Assembly (NCBI GenBank): GCA_009936895.1
Contig: JAACDS010000273.1
Span: 1 to 7,390, forward strand
Source: Pseudomonadota bacterium
GTDB lineage: Bacteria; Pseudomonadota; Gammaproteobacteria; Pseudomonadales; Azotimanducaceae
Length of the DNA: 7,390 bases
Direction of reading: 5' to 3'
Numbering within the stretch: position 1 is the first letter of the stretch; each line of letters opens with the position of its first letter. The position numbers and the translations under genes are program-made. This document shows positions 1-5,762 of this stretch, piece after piece. Below the pieces are notes generated by a model. It saw only the letters and a list, made by a program, of their open reading frames with translations. It had not been told where the DNA came from and searched no databases.

Positions 1-555
1 CACGGCGTGAATAAACTCTTTTGCTTGGAAGACGATTTGGTGCTCAATACCTTCGCCGCCCAACCGGAGTTGGTAAGCTGCGTACAAAGTCTTATCGGCA
101 CTGAGATTTTCAGCCTCACCAGCAACGTCTTTAATAAGCCGCCCAAGGTGGATGGCAAGCATCCACTACATCAAGACGTGCGCTATTTCAGCATGCGTCC
201 CGTTTCCTCGATTGTCGCCACATGGACAGCCATTCTGCCAACCACTCGTGACAACGGATGCTTGGCGGTGATACCCCAATCCCACAAATCCGGGGTGCTC
301 ACCCATGGGACACCGGATTGGGACTATCTGAATCATGGCTTTTTCGCCATTGAGGATGTGGATATTGAGCGTCGTGTCCATATCGAGATGCAGCCTGGCG
401 ACACGTTGCTGTTCCATCCGCTGCTGATACACGGTTCTGGGCGCAATCGAACCGATACTTTTCGCCGTGCCATATCGGTACACTACGCTGCAGCTGATTG
501 CGAATCGCCAAAGGGTGATTGGCAAAGCAAGCCTCAGGTCCGCCGCATTACCTAA
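1..555 (+). CDS. Phytanoyl-CoA dioxygenase (PhyH) family protein, 5'-truncated by window edge
   Basis: Members of this family are Fe(II)/2-oxoglutarate-dependent oxygenases that hydroxylate small organic or acyl substrates; the substrate here is unknown. The frame is open from base 1, so the true start lies upstream. The GTG at 7 is only the first possible start inside the window. Counting from that GTG, the facial triad is visible: H55 and D57 in the H-Q-D motif, and H142 in the segment LLFHPLLIHGSG. R153 or R154, 11-12 residues later, is placed to bind 2-oxoglutarate. The segment FNKPP before the HxD motif and the PGD turn before the distal histidine are also typical. Complete relatives are usually about 250-300 residues, so roughly the first third is missing. 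It ends in TAA, 77 bases before a codirectional permease gene, which may be cotranscribed. The family call is secure; the reaction is not. Confidence 0.85.
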   Translation, partial: HGVNKLFCLEDDLVLNTFAAQPELVSCVQSLIGTEIFSLTSNVFNKPPKVDGKHPLHQDVRYFSMRPVSSIVATWTAILPTTRDNGCLAVIPQSHKSGVLTHGTPDWDYLNHGFFAIEDVDIERRVHIEMQPGDTLLFHPLLIHGSGRNRTDTFRRAISVHYAAADCESPKGDWQSKPQVRRIT

Positions 556-565
556 GGACCAAGAC

Positions 566-581
566 GCGGGTTGATACCCGC
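566..581 (+). other. GC-rich hairpin between the oxygenase and permease genes
   Basis: GCGGGT (566-571) and ACCCGC (576-581) form a perfect 6-bp stem with a TGAT loop, 10 bases after the oxygenase stop codon. No T-run follows, so it is not a convincing intrinsic terminator. It could slow exonucleases or attenuate transcription into the permease gene. Confidence 0.3.
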
Positions 582-632
582 CGGATGAGAACAACGAACG
601 TCTGTTCCCACGTACGCTGATGGACCCCAATT

Positions 633-1523
633 ATGACCGCGAATCTATTACTGCTGCTCACCGCGGCGATTTGGGGTTTTGGGTTCGTCGCCCAAGTGTT
701 AGGCATGAACTATCTAGGCCCCTTCGCTTTTATTGGTGCAAGGTTTTTGCTTGGCGCGCTCAGCTTGCTGCCTGTGATTTGGTATCTACAGCGGCACCAA
801 AGCCGAGAGCGCCCAAGTGCCGGCTATCTGCTGTTTGCCTCCAGCGTCTTAGGTTCGATTTTGTTTGTGGCATCGTCGTTCCAGCAAGTGGGCTTGTTGC
901 ACACCACCGCCTCCAACGCCGGTTTTATTACCGGTATGTATATGGTTTTTGTGCCGATCTTCGGTTTAATGCTGGGTATGGCTACGGGCTTAATCACTTG
1001 GGTCGGCTGTTTGGTTGCTGCCTGTGGTCTGTATCTTCTTGGGGTCGACGATCAGTACCAAATGGGTTATGGCGACTTGCTGCAGTTGGCCGGCGCTTCG
1101 ATTTGGGCTCTGCACATCTTGGCCATCGATCACTTCACCAAACATGCGCCGGGCTTGCTGTTGGCTTGCGGGCAGTTTGTGATCTGCGCCGTGCTGGGAA
1201 TTTTGGTTTCCATCACCCTTGGTAATGAGACGACTACTGTTGAGCAATTGGTGTCAGCCGGGCCTACCTTGGTCTATGCGGGGATTATTACTGTGGGTGT
1301 GGCCTATACCCTTCAAGTGATCGCTCAGGCTAAGGCTAACCCAGTTCACGCAGGCATCATTCTTAGCCTCGAGGCGGTCTTTGGTGCCATTGGCGGCTAC
1401 CTTATTCTAGACGAGTGGTTGAATGCCCGTCAGTTGGTCGGCTGTGGCCTGATGTTGCTCGGAATGATTTTGTCCCAGTTGGCCAGCGGCGAATCTAAGG
1501 CGGGGGAAGCCCCCGGCCGTTAA
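633..1523 (+). CDS. EamA/DMT-superfamily inner-membrane permease
   Basis: This is a probable metabolite exporter or importer of the drug/metabolite transporter superfamily (RhaT/EamA type) in the cytoplasmic membrane. The 296-residue product has the family length and is almost entirely hydrophobic, consistent with about ten membrane segments. It shows the internal duplication of the family: repeat one near residues 3-135 begins with LTAAIWGFGFVAQ, and repeat two near 145-290 begins with LAGASIWALHILAID. Near the end of repeat two, the segment SLEAVFGAIGGYLILDE is the usual EamA signature. The C-terminal tail is short and hydrophilic. ATG at 633 places the first membrane helix directly after the start; no strong Shine-Dalgarno precedes it, which suggests weak initiation or coupling to the upstream gene. 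The end faces the selenoprotein gene, leaving 7 bases between stop codons. The cargo cannot be predicted. Confidence 0.88.
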   Translation: MTANLLLLLTAAIWGFGFVAQVLGMNYLGPFAFIGARFLLGALSLLPVIWYLQRHQSRERPSAGYLLFASSVLGSILFVASSFQQVGLLHTTASNAGFITGMYMVFVPIFGLMLGMATGLITWVGCLVAACGLYLLGVDDQYQMGYGDLLQLAGASIWALHILAIDHFTKHAPGLLLACGQFVICAVLGILVSITLGNETTTVEQLVSAGPTLVYAGIITVGVAYTLQVIAQAKANPVHAGIILSLEAVFGAIGGYLILDEWLNARQLVGCGLMLLGMILSQLASGESKAGEAPGR

Positions 1524-1530
1524 ACGCCGG
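1501..1530. terminator. Overlapping hairpins at the convergent gene ends
   Basis: Two alternative stems overlap here. The first pairs CGGGGG (1501-1506) with CCCCCG (1510-1515) around an AAG loop, inside the last permease codons. The second pairs CCGGC (1513-1517) with GCCGG (1526-1530) across the TAA. The position between two convergent stop codons suits a bidirectional terminator. However, neither strand has a following T-run, so any role in termination would be Rho-assisted or only RNA-stabilising. Confidence 0.25.
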
Positions 1531-2475
1531 CTAGTCCTGAGGCAGAAAAACACAGGTTGGGCATTGTGAATCTGCCGCTAGGGCATCTTCAGGGTGCTGA
1601 TACTGAGGTGTGTCGTGCCGCGGCGTGCGCTGATCTCCGGCAAGACCGTGGGTATCATCGGATGGTTCGATTTCCTTGCCATTCTGGGGTCGCATCACGA
1701 CATCTTTCCATACGTCATCCTCGGACCAACGCAGGGGCAGATCAGCGATGCTGCCCGGTTGTTCCATGTCTTCAAAACCACGACAGACCTGCTCTAGAAT
1801 GAGGCGCTGCTCATCCAGATCCCCAGCGCGCCCTGCGGTCTGGCCAAGGGGATAATCTAAGTACACCGCCCGTGGCGCGCCCACCGACTGCGTAATCGGG
1901 CGAGCACTGGTCAAGCTCAGGGTGGCAATCCCTGCCGCCTCGAGAGCGCGTGCGATCAGTCCAACGGACTGATGACAGACGGGTCAGACCGGAATCAGCA
2001 GGGCAAGGTCGACTTCGTCTTTCTTCAATTCGGCGACCATCGCCGGTGCCAGCGTGTCGCGCACTTTGCGGCTGGAGTAAATCCCGCCCATAAAGGTCAG
2101 CGCGTTAGGTGCCAGGGCACCAACGCGGCCGTTATCGATCAAATCATTCAGAGCCTGCAGGGGTAGCACCGCATTAGGATCCGTTCGCGCTGCGGTCAGA
2201 TCGTAGGCAAAGTGCGTTACGCGCAGTTCATCGCTAGGGGTCGCTATCGGAATTCGGCGATAGCTGATGTCATCTTTGTAATGAAAGGCAACCTGTCCGT
2301 AGCGATAGATGCCACCCGAGGCGACAACCCCAAGTTTGCAGTCGCTTAAGGGTTTATTCAGCGTTTGCCAAGGCGGCTGGTCGGAGTTGCTGACCCACTG
2401 GTAGGGGGCGTGGCCCAGACTCGAATACAGGCTTTTGGTGCGTTCGATGTAATCTATTGCAGGCCGACTCGGCAT
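1531..2475 (-). CDS. Selenoprotein of the GrdB/PrdB (glycine/betaine/sarcosine/D-proline reductase selenoprotein B) family, in-frame UGA = Sec164
   Basis: The reading frame starts at ATG 2475-2473, behind a good Shine-Dalgarno (GAGGAG, plus positions 2483-2488, 7-base spacer). It runs 163 codons to a UGA at 1986-1984, then continues without another stop to TAG at 1533-1531, giving 314 residues with Sec164. Both halves belong to one family. Before the UGA are the conserved-looking blocks ISYRRIP, THFAYDL and DPNAVLPLQAL, ending in LALLIPV. After it comes PVCHQSVGLIARALEAAGI. The UGA thus creates a U-P-V-C (Sec164/Cys167) redox motif where, from memory, relatives carry Cys-x-x-Cys or Sec-x-x-Cys. 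A second pair, C305-P-T-C308, lies nine residues or fewer from the C-terminus and may act as a resolving dithiol. No signal peptide or membrane helix is visible, so the protein is probably cytosolic. Clostridial GrdB/PrdB reductively cleave glycine, betaine, sarcosine or D-proline, but the partner subunits are absent here, so a different thiol/selenol redox role is likely. The gene lies 119 bases downstream of bfd on the same strand. Alternative: a Cys-codon nonsense mutation, made unlikely by the SECIS-like hairpin. Confidence 0.88.
1947..1981 (-). promoter_or_regulatory. Putative bacterial SECIS element directing Sec insertion
   Basis: Read on the minus strand, AUCAGUCC (1973-1966) pairs perfectly with GGACUGAU (1962-1955) across a GUU loop, giving an 8-bp apical stem that starts 10 nt after the UGA. 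Below it the helix continues as U-G, G-C and U-A pairs, then U-G, G-C and C-G pairs, interrupted by two C-C mismatches. The full element spans 1981-1947. Bacterial SECIS elements recognised by SelB sit inside the coding region just downstream of UGA and have a small apical loop with a G at its start. Here the loop begins about 18 nt after the UGA with G-U, which fits. The hairpin also encodes residues 165-176, so part of it is constrained by protein sequence. Confidence 0.8.
1984..1986 (-). other. In-frame UGA selenocysteine codon
   Basis: TCA on the plus strand is TGA in the minus-strand reading frame, codon 164. The next base is C (UGAC), a context often regarded as a leaky stop. Codons on both sides are in one uninterrupted frame, and the local peptide I-P-V-U-P-V-C-H is the redox motif of the family. 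Confidence 0.85.
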
Positions 2476-2594
2476 GGCGACGCTCCTCGTGAGAAGGGGA
2501 GAATCTAGCAGATCGTGGTCTAGGACAACAGGTCAGGTTCGGCAAAGGAAAGGGGTAGCTGAAGCGTTTATATCCCCCAGCGCGAATGATGGGC

Positions 2595-2846
2595 TTAGGC
2601 GGCGTAAACGAGTGCGGCGAGATCGGCGGCGTTCAACTCAGAGACCTGAAAACCTGATGCGCTCAGCTGGCCGTTGGCGGACTTGGCCAGCGCCTGATCC
2701 ACGATGAGTTGAGCCGCGGATTCGCATCGGCCGCAACCGGTGCTGACCTCTAACTGTTCCTGCACCTGAGATAACGATTGCGCGCCAGCCAGAACGGAGG
2801 CTTCAATGTCGTGATCAGTCACAGCTTTACATAAGCAGATGTACAT
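2595..2846 (-). CDS. bfd: Bacterioferritin-associated ferredoxin
   Basis: Bfd is a small [2Fe-2S] protein that docks on bacterioferritin near its haem and passes electrons inward, so that stored ferric iron is reduced and released. The 83-residue product begins MYICLCKAVTD and carries the BFD-type cluster ligands: C4 and C6 (CxC), and C38 and C41 (in GCGRC). The Bfd fold covers about residues 1-55; the alanine-rich tail of about 30 residues is longer than in the 64-residue E. coli Bfd and its role is unclear. The start is fixed by homology; the Shine-Dalgarno is poor. It is divergent from bfr, whose product is its partner, and is preceded by a strong promoter with a Fur-like operator. It is therefore probably induced when iron is scarce. 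Confidence 0.93.
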   Translation of the reverse strand: MYICLCKAVTDHDIEASVLAGAQSLSQVQEQLEVSTGCGRCESAAQLIVDQALAKSANGQLSASGFQVSELNAADLAALVYAA

Positions 2847-2875
2847 AAATTTGCAGGTGTTTGAATGTGACCCTT

Positions 2876-2905
2876 ATTCTAAATGCAAATCATTCTTGAT
2901 ATCAA
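2876..2905 (-). promoter_or_regulatory. bfd promoter with overlapping Fur-box-like operator
   Basis: On the minus strand, TTGATA (plus 2905-2900) and TAGAAT (2881-2876) each match the sigma70 -35 and -10 consensus at 5 of 6 positions, with an 18-base spacer. They lie 30-59 bases upstream of the bfd ATG. The stretch at plus 2879-2897, containing AATGCAAATCATTCTT, matches the 19-bp Fur consensus at 12 of 19 positions by hand alignment, with the half AATCATT intact. It fills the spacer and overlaps the -10. Iron-loaded Fur bound there would block transcription, matching the known iron repression of bfd genes. A 10-bp palindrome, TTGATATCAA (2896-2905), covers the -35. Confidence 0.65.
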
Positions 2906-2928
2906 TACCGCTCTGACTAGTATGCGCC

Positions 2929-2975
2929 AATAATAGTAATTATCGTTACAAAACAATAACTTACGTAAATATTTA
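2929..2975 (+). promoter_or_regulatory. AT-rich region upstream of bfr with second Fur-like site and weak promoter candidate
   Basis: Plus 2929-2947 (AATAATAGTAATTATCGTT) matches the 19-bp Fur consensus at 12 of 19 positions by hand alignment. A possible bfr promoter follows: TTACAA (2946-2951), an 18-base spacer and TATTTA (2970-2975), both imperfect. A TTACGTAA palindrome lies at 2961-2968. Regulation of bfr by a site upstream of its promoter, or shared control with bfd, is inference; in such AT-rich sequence partial Fur matches can be chance. Confidence 0.35.
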
Positions 2976-3033
2976 TTGATGTTCTGGGCGCTTTCGTGCA
3001 TTGTCTAATCCGCATCAACGAGGAGCATTTGCG

Positions 3034-3507
3034 ATGAAAAGTTTAGATACCAAGGTCATCGGACACCTGAATACCGTTCTTAAAAACGAACTCACCGCGA
3101 TCAACCAGTATTTTCTTCACGCGAAAATGCTCGATGACTGGGGTTTGAAGAAAATGGGCAAGATGGAGATGGAAGAATCCGTCGACGAGATGAAGCATGC
3201 CGATTCCATTATTGAACGTATTTTGTTTTTGGAGGGTTTACCCAACCTTCAGGACTTGGGGAAACTCATGATTGGTCAAAACGTCAAAGAGATGCTCGAA
3301 TGCGATCTGGCGCTTGAGATGATCGCGATTCCGGACCTTCGCGCGGCTATCGTCGATTGTGAAGCCTGCGGAGACTTCGGCAGCCGGGATCTGTTCAACC
3401 ACATATTGATGTCCGAAGAAGAGCACGTGGACTGGCTTGAAACTCAGCTGGGCTTGATCGAAAAAACCGGCATAGAAAATTACTTACAGGCTCAAATGGG
3501 CGAGTAA
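3034..3507 (+). CDS. bfr: Bacterioferritin (haem-containing ferritin)
   Basis: Bfr assembles into a 24-subunit cytosolic shell that oxidises Fe(II) at a di-iron centre and stores it as a ferric mineral. The 157-residue product has the usual length (158 in E. coli) and the full set of functional residues. Ferroxidase ligands are E19, E52, H55, E95, E128 and H131, and the inter-subunit haem ligand is M53 in the DEMKHAD block. It is therefore the type that has both haem and ferroxidase sites in one subunit. The ATG at 3034 is preferred: AGGAG at 3021-3025 sits 8 bases before it and the N-terminus then aligns with known Bfr. A TTG at 3001 in the same frame would add 11 unaligned residues and read through the Shine-Dalgarno. 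bfr is divergent from its partner bfd and ends one base from the convergent mobA stop codon. Confidence 0.96.
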   Translation: MKSLDTKVIGHLNTVLKNELTAINQYFLHAKMLDDWGLKKMGKMEMEESVDEMKHADSIIERILFLEGLPNLQDLGKLMIGQNVKEMLECDLALEMIAIPDLRAAIVDCEACGDFGSRDLFNHILMSEEEHVDWLETQLGLIEKTGIENYLQAQMGE

Positions 3508-3508
3508 C

Positions 3509-4108
3509 TTACAGGTCGTTCAATTCCGCTTTGGTATTGATGTTGGCGAAAGCAGTCTGGCTTTCGCTGACACGAATCTCGGCCGCGTTATGCGAGGCAT
3601 GCCATGCCTTAACGCTTTTGCCTCCGGTTCGAATGTACTCGCCCAGGGCCGTCGTCAGGCTTGTCGGTAGCAGGCACAGCAGTGACTGCAAACGCTCCCC
3701 GTCATGCAAAACCCGGGTACCAACCTCGTCGCAATCAGCGGTGAGCAAGGGCCCGTGCCAGTTCTCCGGTAGTAAGGGCATATCGCCAGGGCAGACCAGT
3801 AGCCAAGGAGTAGGGCAGACCACTAAACCCGCGTAGATACCCACCAGCGGACCCGTCTCGTCTAGCCCGGTTTCCGCATCGGATACGACGTGCCCGCGCT
3901 GGGCATACTGGTCAAGGTTGCGGTTCGCACTGATGAACACACGGGCCTGCTTCGGTAAGCGGTGAATCACATAGTCCAACATCGGGTGCGACCCCAAGTC
4001 GCCATTGAACAATGCCAAGGGTTTATCGGCGCCGCCAAAACGCCGTCCCGCACCCCCGCACAATACCAAGGCGCTGATCTCGTCGAGTGTGATCGAAGCG
4101 TTTTCCAT
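3509..4108 (-). CDS. mobA: Molybdenum cofactor guanylyltransferase
   Basis: MobA transfers GMP from GTP to molybdopterin-bound Mo to make the guanine dinucleotide cofactor used by DMSO-reductase-family enzymes such as nitrate reductase and formate dehydrogenase. The 199-residue product (E. coli 194) begins its Rossmann-like nucleotidyltransferase fold with LVLCGGAGRRFGGADKP (residues 14-30), the GTP-binding signature. G86-P87-L88 and the P107-G-D109-M-P111 motif follow, D109 being the expected Mg2+ ligand. The C-terminal NINTKAEL matches the family ending. I chose the ATG at 4108; a TTG at 4147 in frame would add 13 residues not typical of MobA, and neither start has a good Shine-Dalgarno. 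It diverges from the GMC gene across 72 bases. No molybdoenzyme is in the window. A distant CTP- or ADP-type nucleotidyltransferase such as MocA is the less likely alternative. Confidence 0.87.
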   Translation of the reverse strand: MENASITLDEISALVLCGGAGRRFGGADKPLALFNGDLGSHPMLDYVIHRLPKQARVFISANRNLDQYAQRGHVVSDAETGLDETGPLVGIYAGLVVCPTPWLLVCPGDMPLLPENWHGPLLTADCDEVGTRVLHDGERLQSLLCLLPTSLTTALGEYIRTGGKSVKAWHASHNAAEIRVSESQTAFANINTKAELNDL

Positions 4109-4138
4109 TCTTGCAAGACTATCATCCCGACGATGGCT

Positions 4139-4151
4139 TTGATTCAATCAA
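4139..4151. promoter_or_regulatory. Perfect inverted repeat in the mobA/GMC divergent spacer
   Basis: TTGATT and AATCAA are perfect 6-bp arms around a single C, midway in the 72-base spacer between mobA (minus) and the GMC gene (plus). It could be an operator for one or both genes. No convincing -35/-10 pair was found next to it, so this rests on symmetry and position only. Confidence 0.3.
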
Positions 4152-4180
4152 GTCCCTAGAGTTTTGGAGGGTTCAGGCGA

Positions 4181-5734
4181 ATGCGAGAAGATCACTTTGA
4201 TGTGCTGGTGATTGGCGCGGGCAGCGCCGGCAGTGCTATCGCAGCTCGGGTCAGTGAAGACCCCAATCTGAACGTTTGTTTACTCGAAGCCGGCCCAGAT
4301 TATCCTCTGCTAACGGACACCCCAGACGACCTGATCAACTCTCACAATAATTCCTACACCGCGCACGATTGGGGATTTGAATACGAACCCACCCAAGGCC
4401 GCAGGGATCGTTTCCCGCGCGGTAGAGTGGTGGGCGGTTCTTCTGCGGTAAATACGACGATTGCCCTACGTGGTATGCCCGAGGACTACGACGATTGGGC
4501 GCAAGAGGGTAATGCCGGCTGGAATTGGGCTTCGGTGTTGCCAGCATTTAAACGCTTGGAGCGTGATCTGGACTTTGGCGAGCAGGACTACCACGGCGAC
4601 AGTGGGCCCATCACCATTCGCCGCTATCCTAAGGATGAACTGGAACCACAGCATCAAGCCTTTCTGGATTCTGCCGACGCGCTAGGCTATCCCTATTGCC
4701 CAGACGCCAATGATCCCAATGGCTATGGCGCCGGTCCGCAGCCCATGAACAAGCTGGGCCGTTTGCGTATCTCTGCCGCGGTGGGCTATTTGGCCCCGGC
4801 CCGTATCCGTCCAAATCTGACCGTCCGAGCGGATACCACTGTCAGACGCTTGATGTTCAAAGGCGCTCGCTGCACGGGAGCCGAAATACAGCCCAGTGCT
4901 GCCCCTGATGGCGAGCAAGTGAGCGCCATAGGTGCCCGGCTGGTGATCCTCAGTGCAGGGGCCTTGATGTCCCCAACGGTGCTGTTGCGCTCGGGTATTG
5001 GCCCGCAAGATCAATTGAGCCACTTGGGGGTAGAGACAGTCCGACAAGCCCCGGGCGTGGGCCAAAATTTATCCGATCACCCAGCCTTGGGTGTGGTTTG
5101 CGAGGTGCGGGATCCGTCGCTGATCGACTTTGATCGACCGATTATACAAACCATATTGCGCTATACCGCCGAGGGTTCTGACAAGCGCAACGATCTGCAA
5201 ATCGAACAGATCAGCTTCGCGGGTCGTTCGGGCGGGCCGCCGCAGTTTATGCTGGCTCCTGTGCTGGAGTATCAATACGGTCGTGGTCAGTTAACCCTGT
5301 CTGATACGGGTACCTTCACGGCGCCGGTGCTGCAAAATCGCTTTTGTGAGGATGTCCGTGATGCCAGCCGGCTGGCCTCCTGCATGCGAGACACTCTAGC
5401 GTTTACTCGTGTCGGAGCGTTGGCAGACATGATTCAACAGGTGACGTTTCCCGATTTGTCCCGGGGCAGTTCCCTGGAAGATCTACAGCGGTTGTGCCGG
5501 AAATTTTCCGGCTCTGGGTATCACCCCTGCGGAACGGCGAAGATGGGGCCGTCTGAGGATCCGATGGCCGTGGTGGATGCGATGGGGCGTTGCCACGGAG
5601 TCGATCAGTTGGTGGTGGCGGATGCGTCGATTATGCCGTCTGTGCCGAGGGCCAACACAAATCTGACCTGTTTTATGATTGGTGAACAGATTGGTGAGTG
5701 GGTGCGAACCCGACCGACAGCCTATGGGCTGTAA
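4181..5734 (+). CDS. GMC-family FAD-dependent alcohol dehydrogenase/oxidase (choline-dehydrogenase-like)
   Basis: GMC flavoenzymes oxidise alcohols to aldehydes or ketones using non-covalent or covalent FAD. The 517-residue product starts with the ADP-binding Rossmann motif VIGAGSAG (G12-x-G14-x2-G17), with E36 placed to bind the FAD ribose. The first GMC signature is at residues 80-91 (RGRVVGGSSAVN), followed by MPEDYDDWA. The second signature is in GALMSPTVLLRSGIG. The C-terminus has H448 in YHPCGTAKMG, the catalytic base, and the N492-T-N494 motif that supplies the second active-site residue. It has no obvious signal peptide and is slightly shorter than the usual 530-560 residues. GGAGG at 4166-4170 precedes the ATG by 10 bases. 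The gene leads a cluster with a D-aminoacylase-type gene 28 bases on. E. coli BetA-like choline oxidation is possible, but no betB or betI neighbour supports it; the substrate is unassigned. Confidence 0.9.
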   Translation: MREDHFDVLVIGAGSAGSAIAARVSEDPNLNVCLLEAGPDYPLLTDTPDDLINSHNNSYTAHDWGFEYEPTQGRRDRFPRGRVVGGSSAVNTTIALRGMPEDYDDWAQEGNAGWNWASVLPAFKRLERDLDFGEQDYHGDSGPITIRRYPKDELEPQHQAFLDSADALGYPYCPDANDPNGYGAGPQPMNKLGRLRISAAVGYLAPARIRPNLTVRADTTVRRLMFKGARCTGAEIQPSAAPDGEQVSAIGARLVILSAGALMSPTVLLRSGIGPQDQLSHLGVETVRQAPGVGQNLSDHPALGVVCEVRDPSLIDFDRPIIQTILRYTAEGSDKRNDLQIEQISFAGRSGGPPQFMLAPVLEYQYGRGQLTLSDTGTFTAPVLQNRFCEDVRDASRLASCMRDTLAFTRVGALADMIQQVTFPDLSRGSSLEDLQRLCRKFSGSGYHPCGTAKMGPSEDPMAVVDAMGRCHGVDQLVVADASIMPSVPRANTNLTCFMIGEQIGEWVRTRPTAYGL

Positions 5735-5762
5735 TCCCATTGAGTTTTAGTAGGAGCAAAGG

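Noticed and set aside
166..630. A 154-codon minus-strand frame opposite the PhyH gene
   Set aside because: It is a shadow of the PhyH coding frame, which has its metal and 2-oxoglutarate residues intact; the minus frame has no family signature.
620..1225. A 201-codon plus-strand frame starting at ATG 620
   Set aside because: It overlaps the EamA gene in another frame, and its Arg/Cys/Trp-rich composition resembles no protein, whereas the 633 frame gives a clean membrane permease.
1501..1530. A strong intrinsic terminator at the convergent gene ends
   Set aside because: Stable stems are present but no T-run follows on either strand, so only a low-confidence terminator is reported.
1984..1986. 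Reading the UGA as a nonsense mutation that makes the gene a pseudogene
   Set aside because: The rest of the frame is intact on both sides, the codon falls exactly in a redox motif expected to hold Cys or Sec, and a SECIS-like hairpin follows at the right distance.
1557..2166. Plus-strand open frames at 1557-1802, 1594-1797 and 1972-2166
   Set aside because: They lie antisense to the selenoprotein gene, have no recognisable family features, and arise from its codon composition.
1531..2475. A complete glycine or D-proline reductase (Stickland) system
   Set aside because: No grdA, grdC, grdD, grdE or prdA-like gene is in the window, and the neighbours are iron-storage and transport genes, so only family membership is claimed.
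4682..5065. Minus-strand frames of 127 and 125 codons at 4682-5065 and 5747-6124
   Set aside because: Both are antisense to strongly supported GMC and amidohydrolase genes and read as low-information translations.
4181..5734. Assignment of the GMC gene as betA (choline dehydrogenase)
   Set aside because: The signatures are common to the whole GMC family, and no betaine aldehyde dehydrogenase, BetI regulator or choline transporter is next to it.
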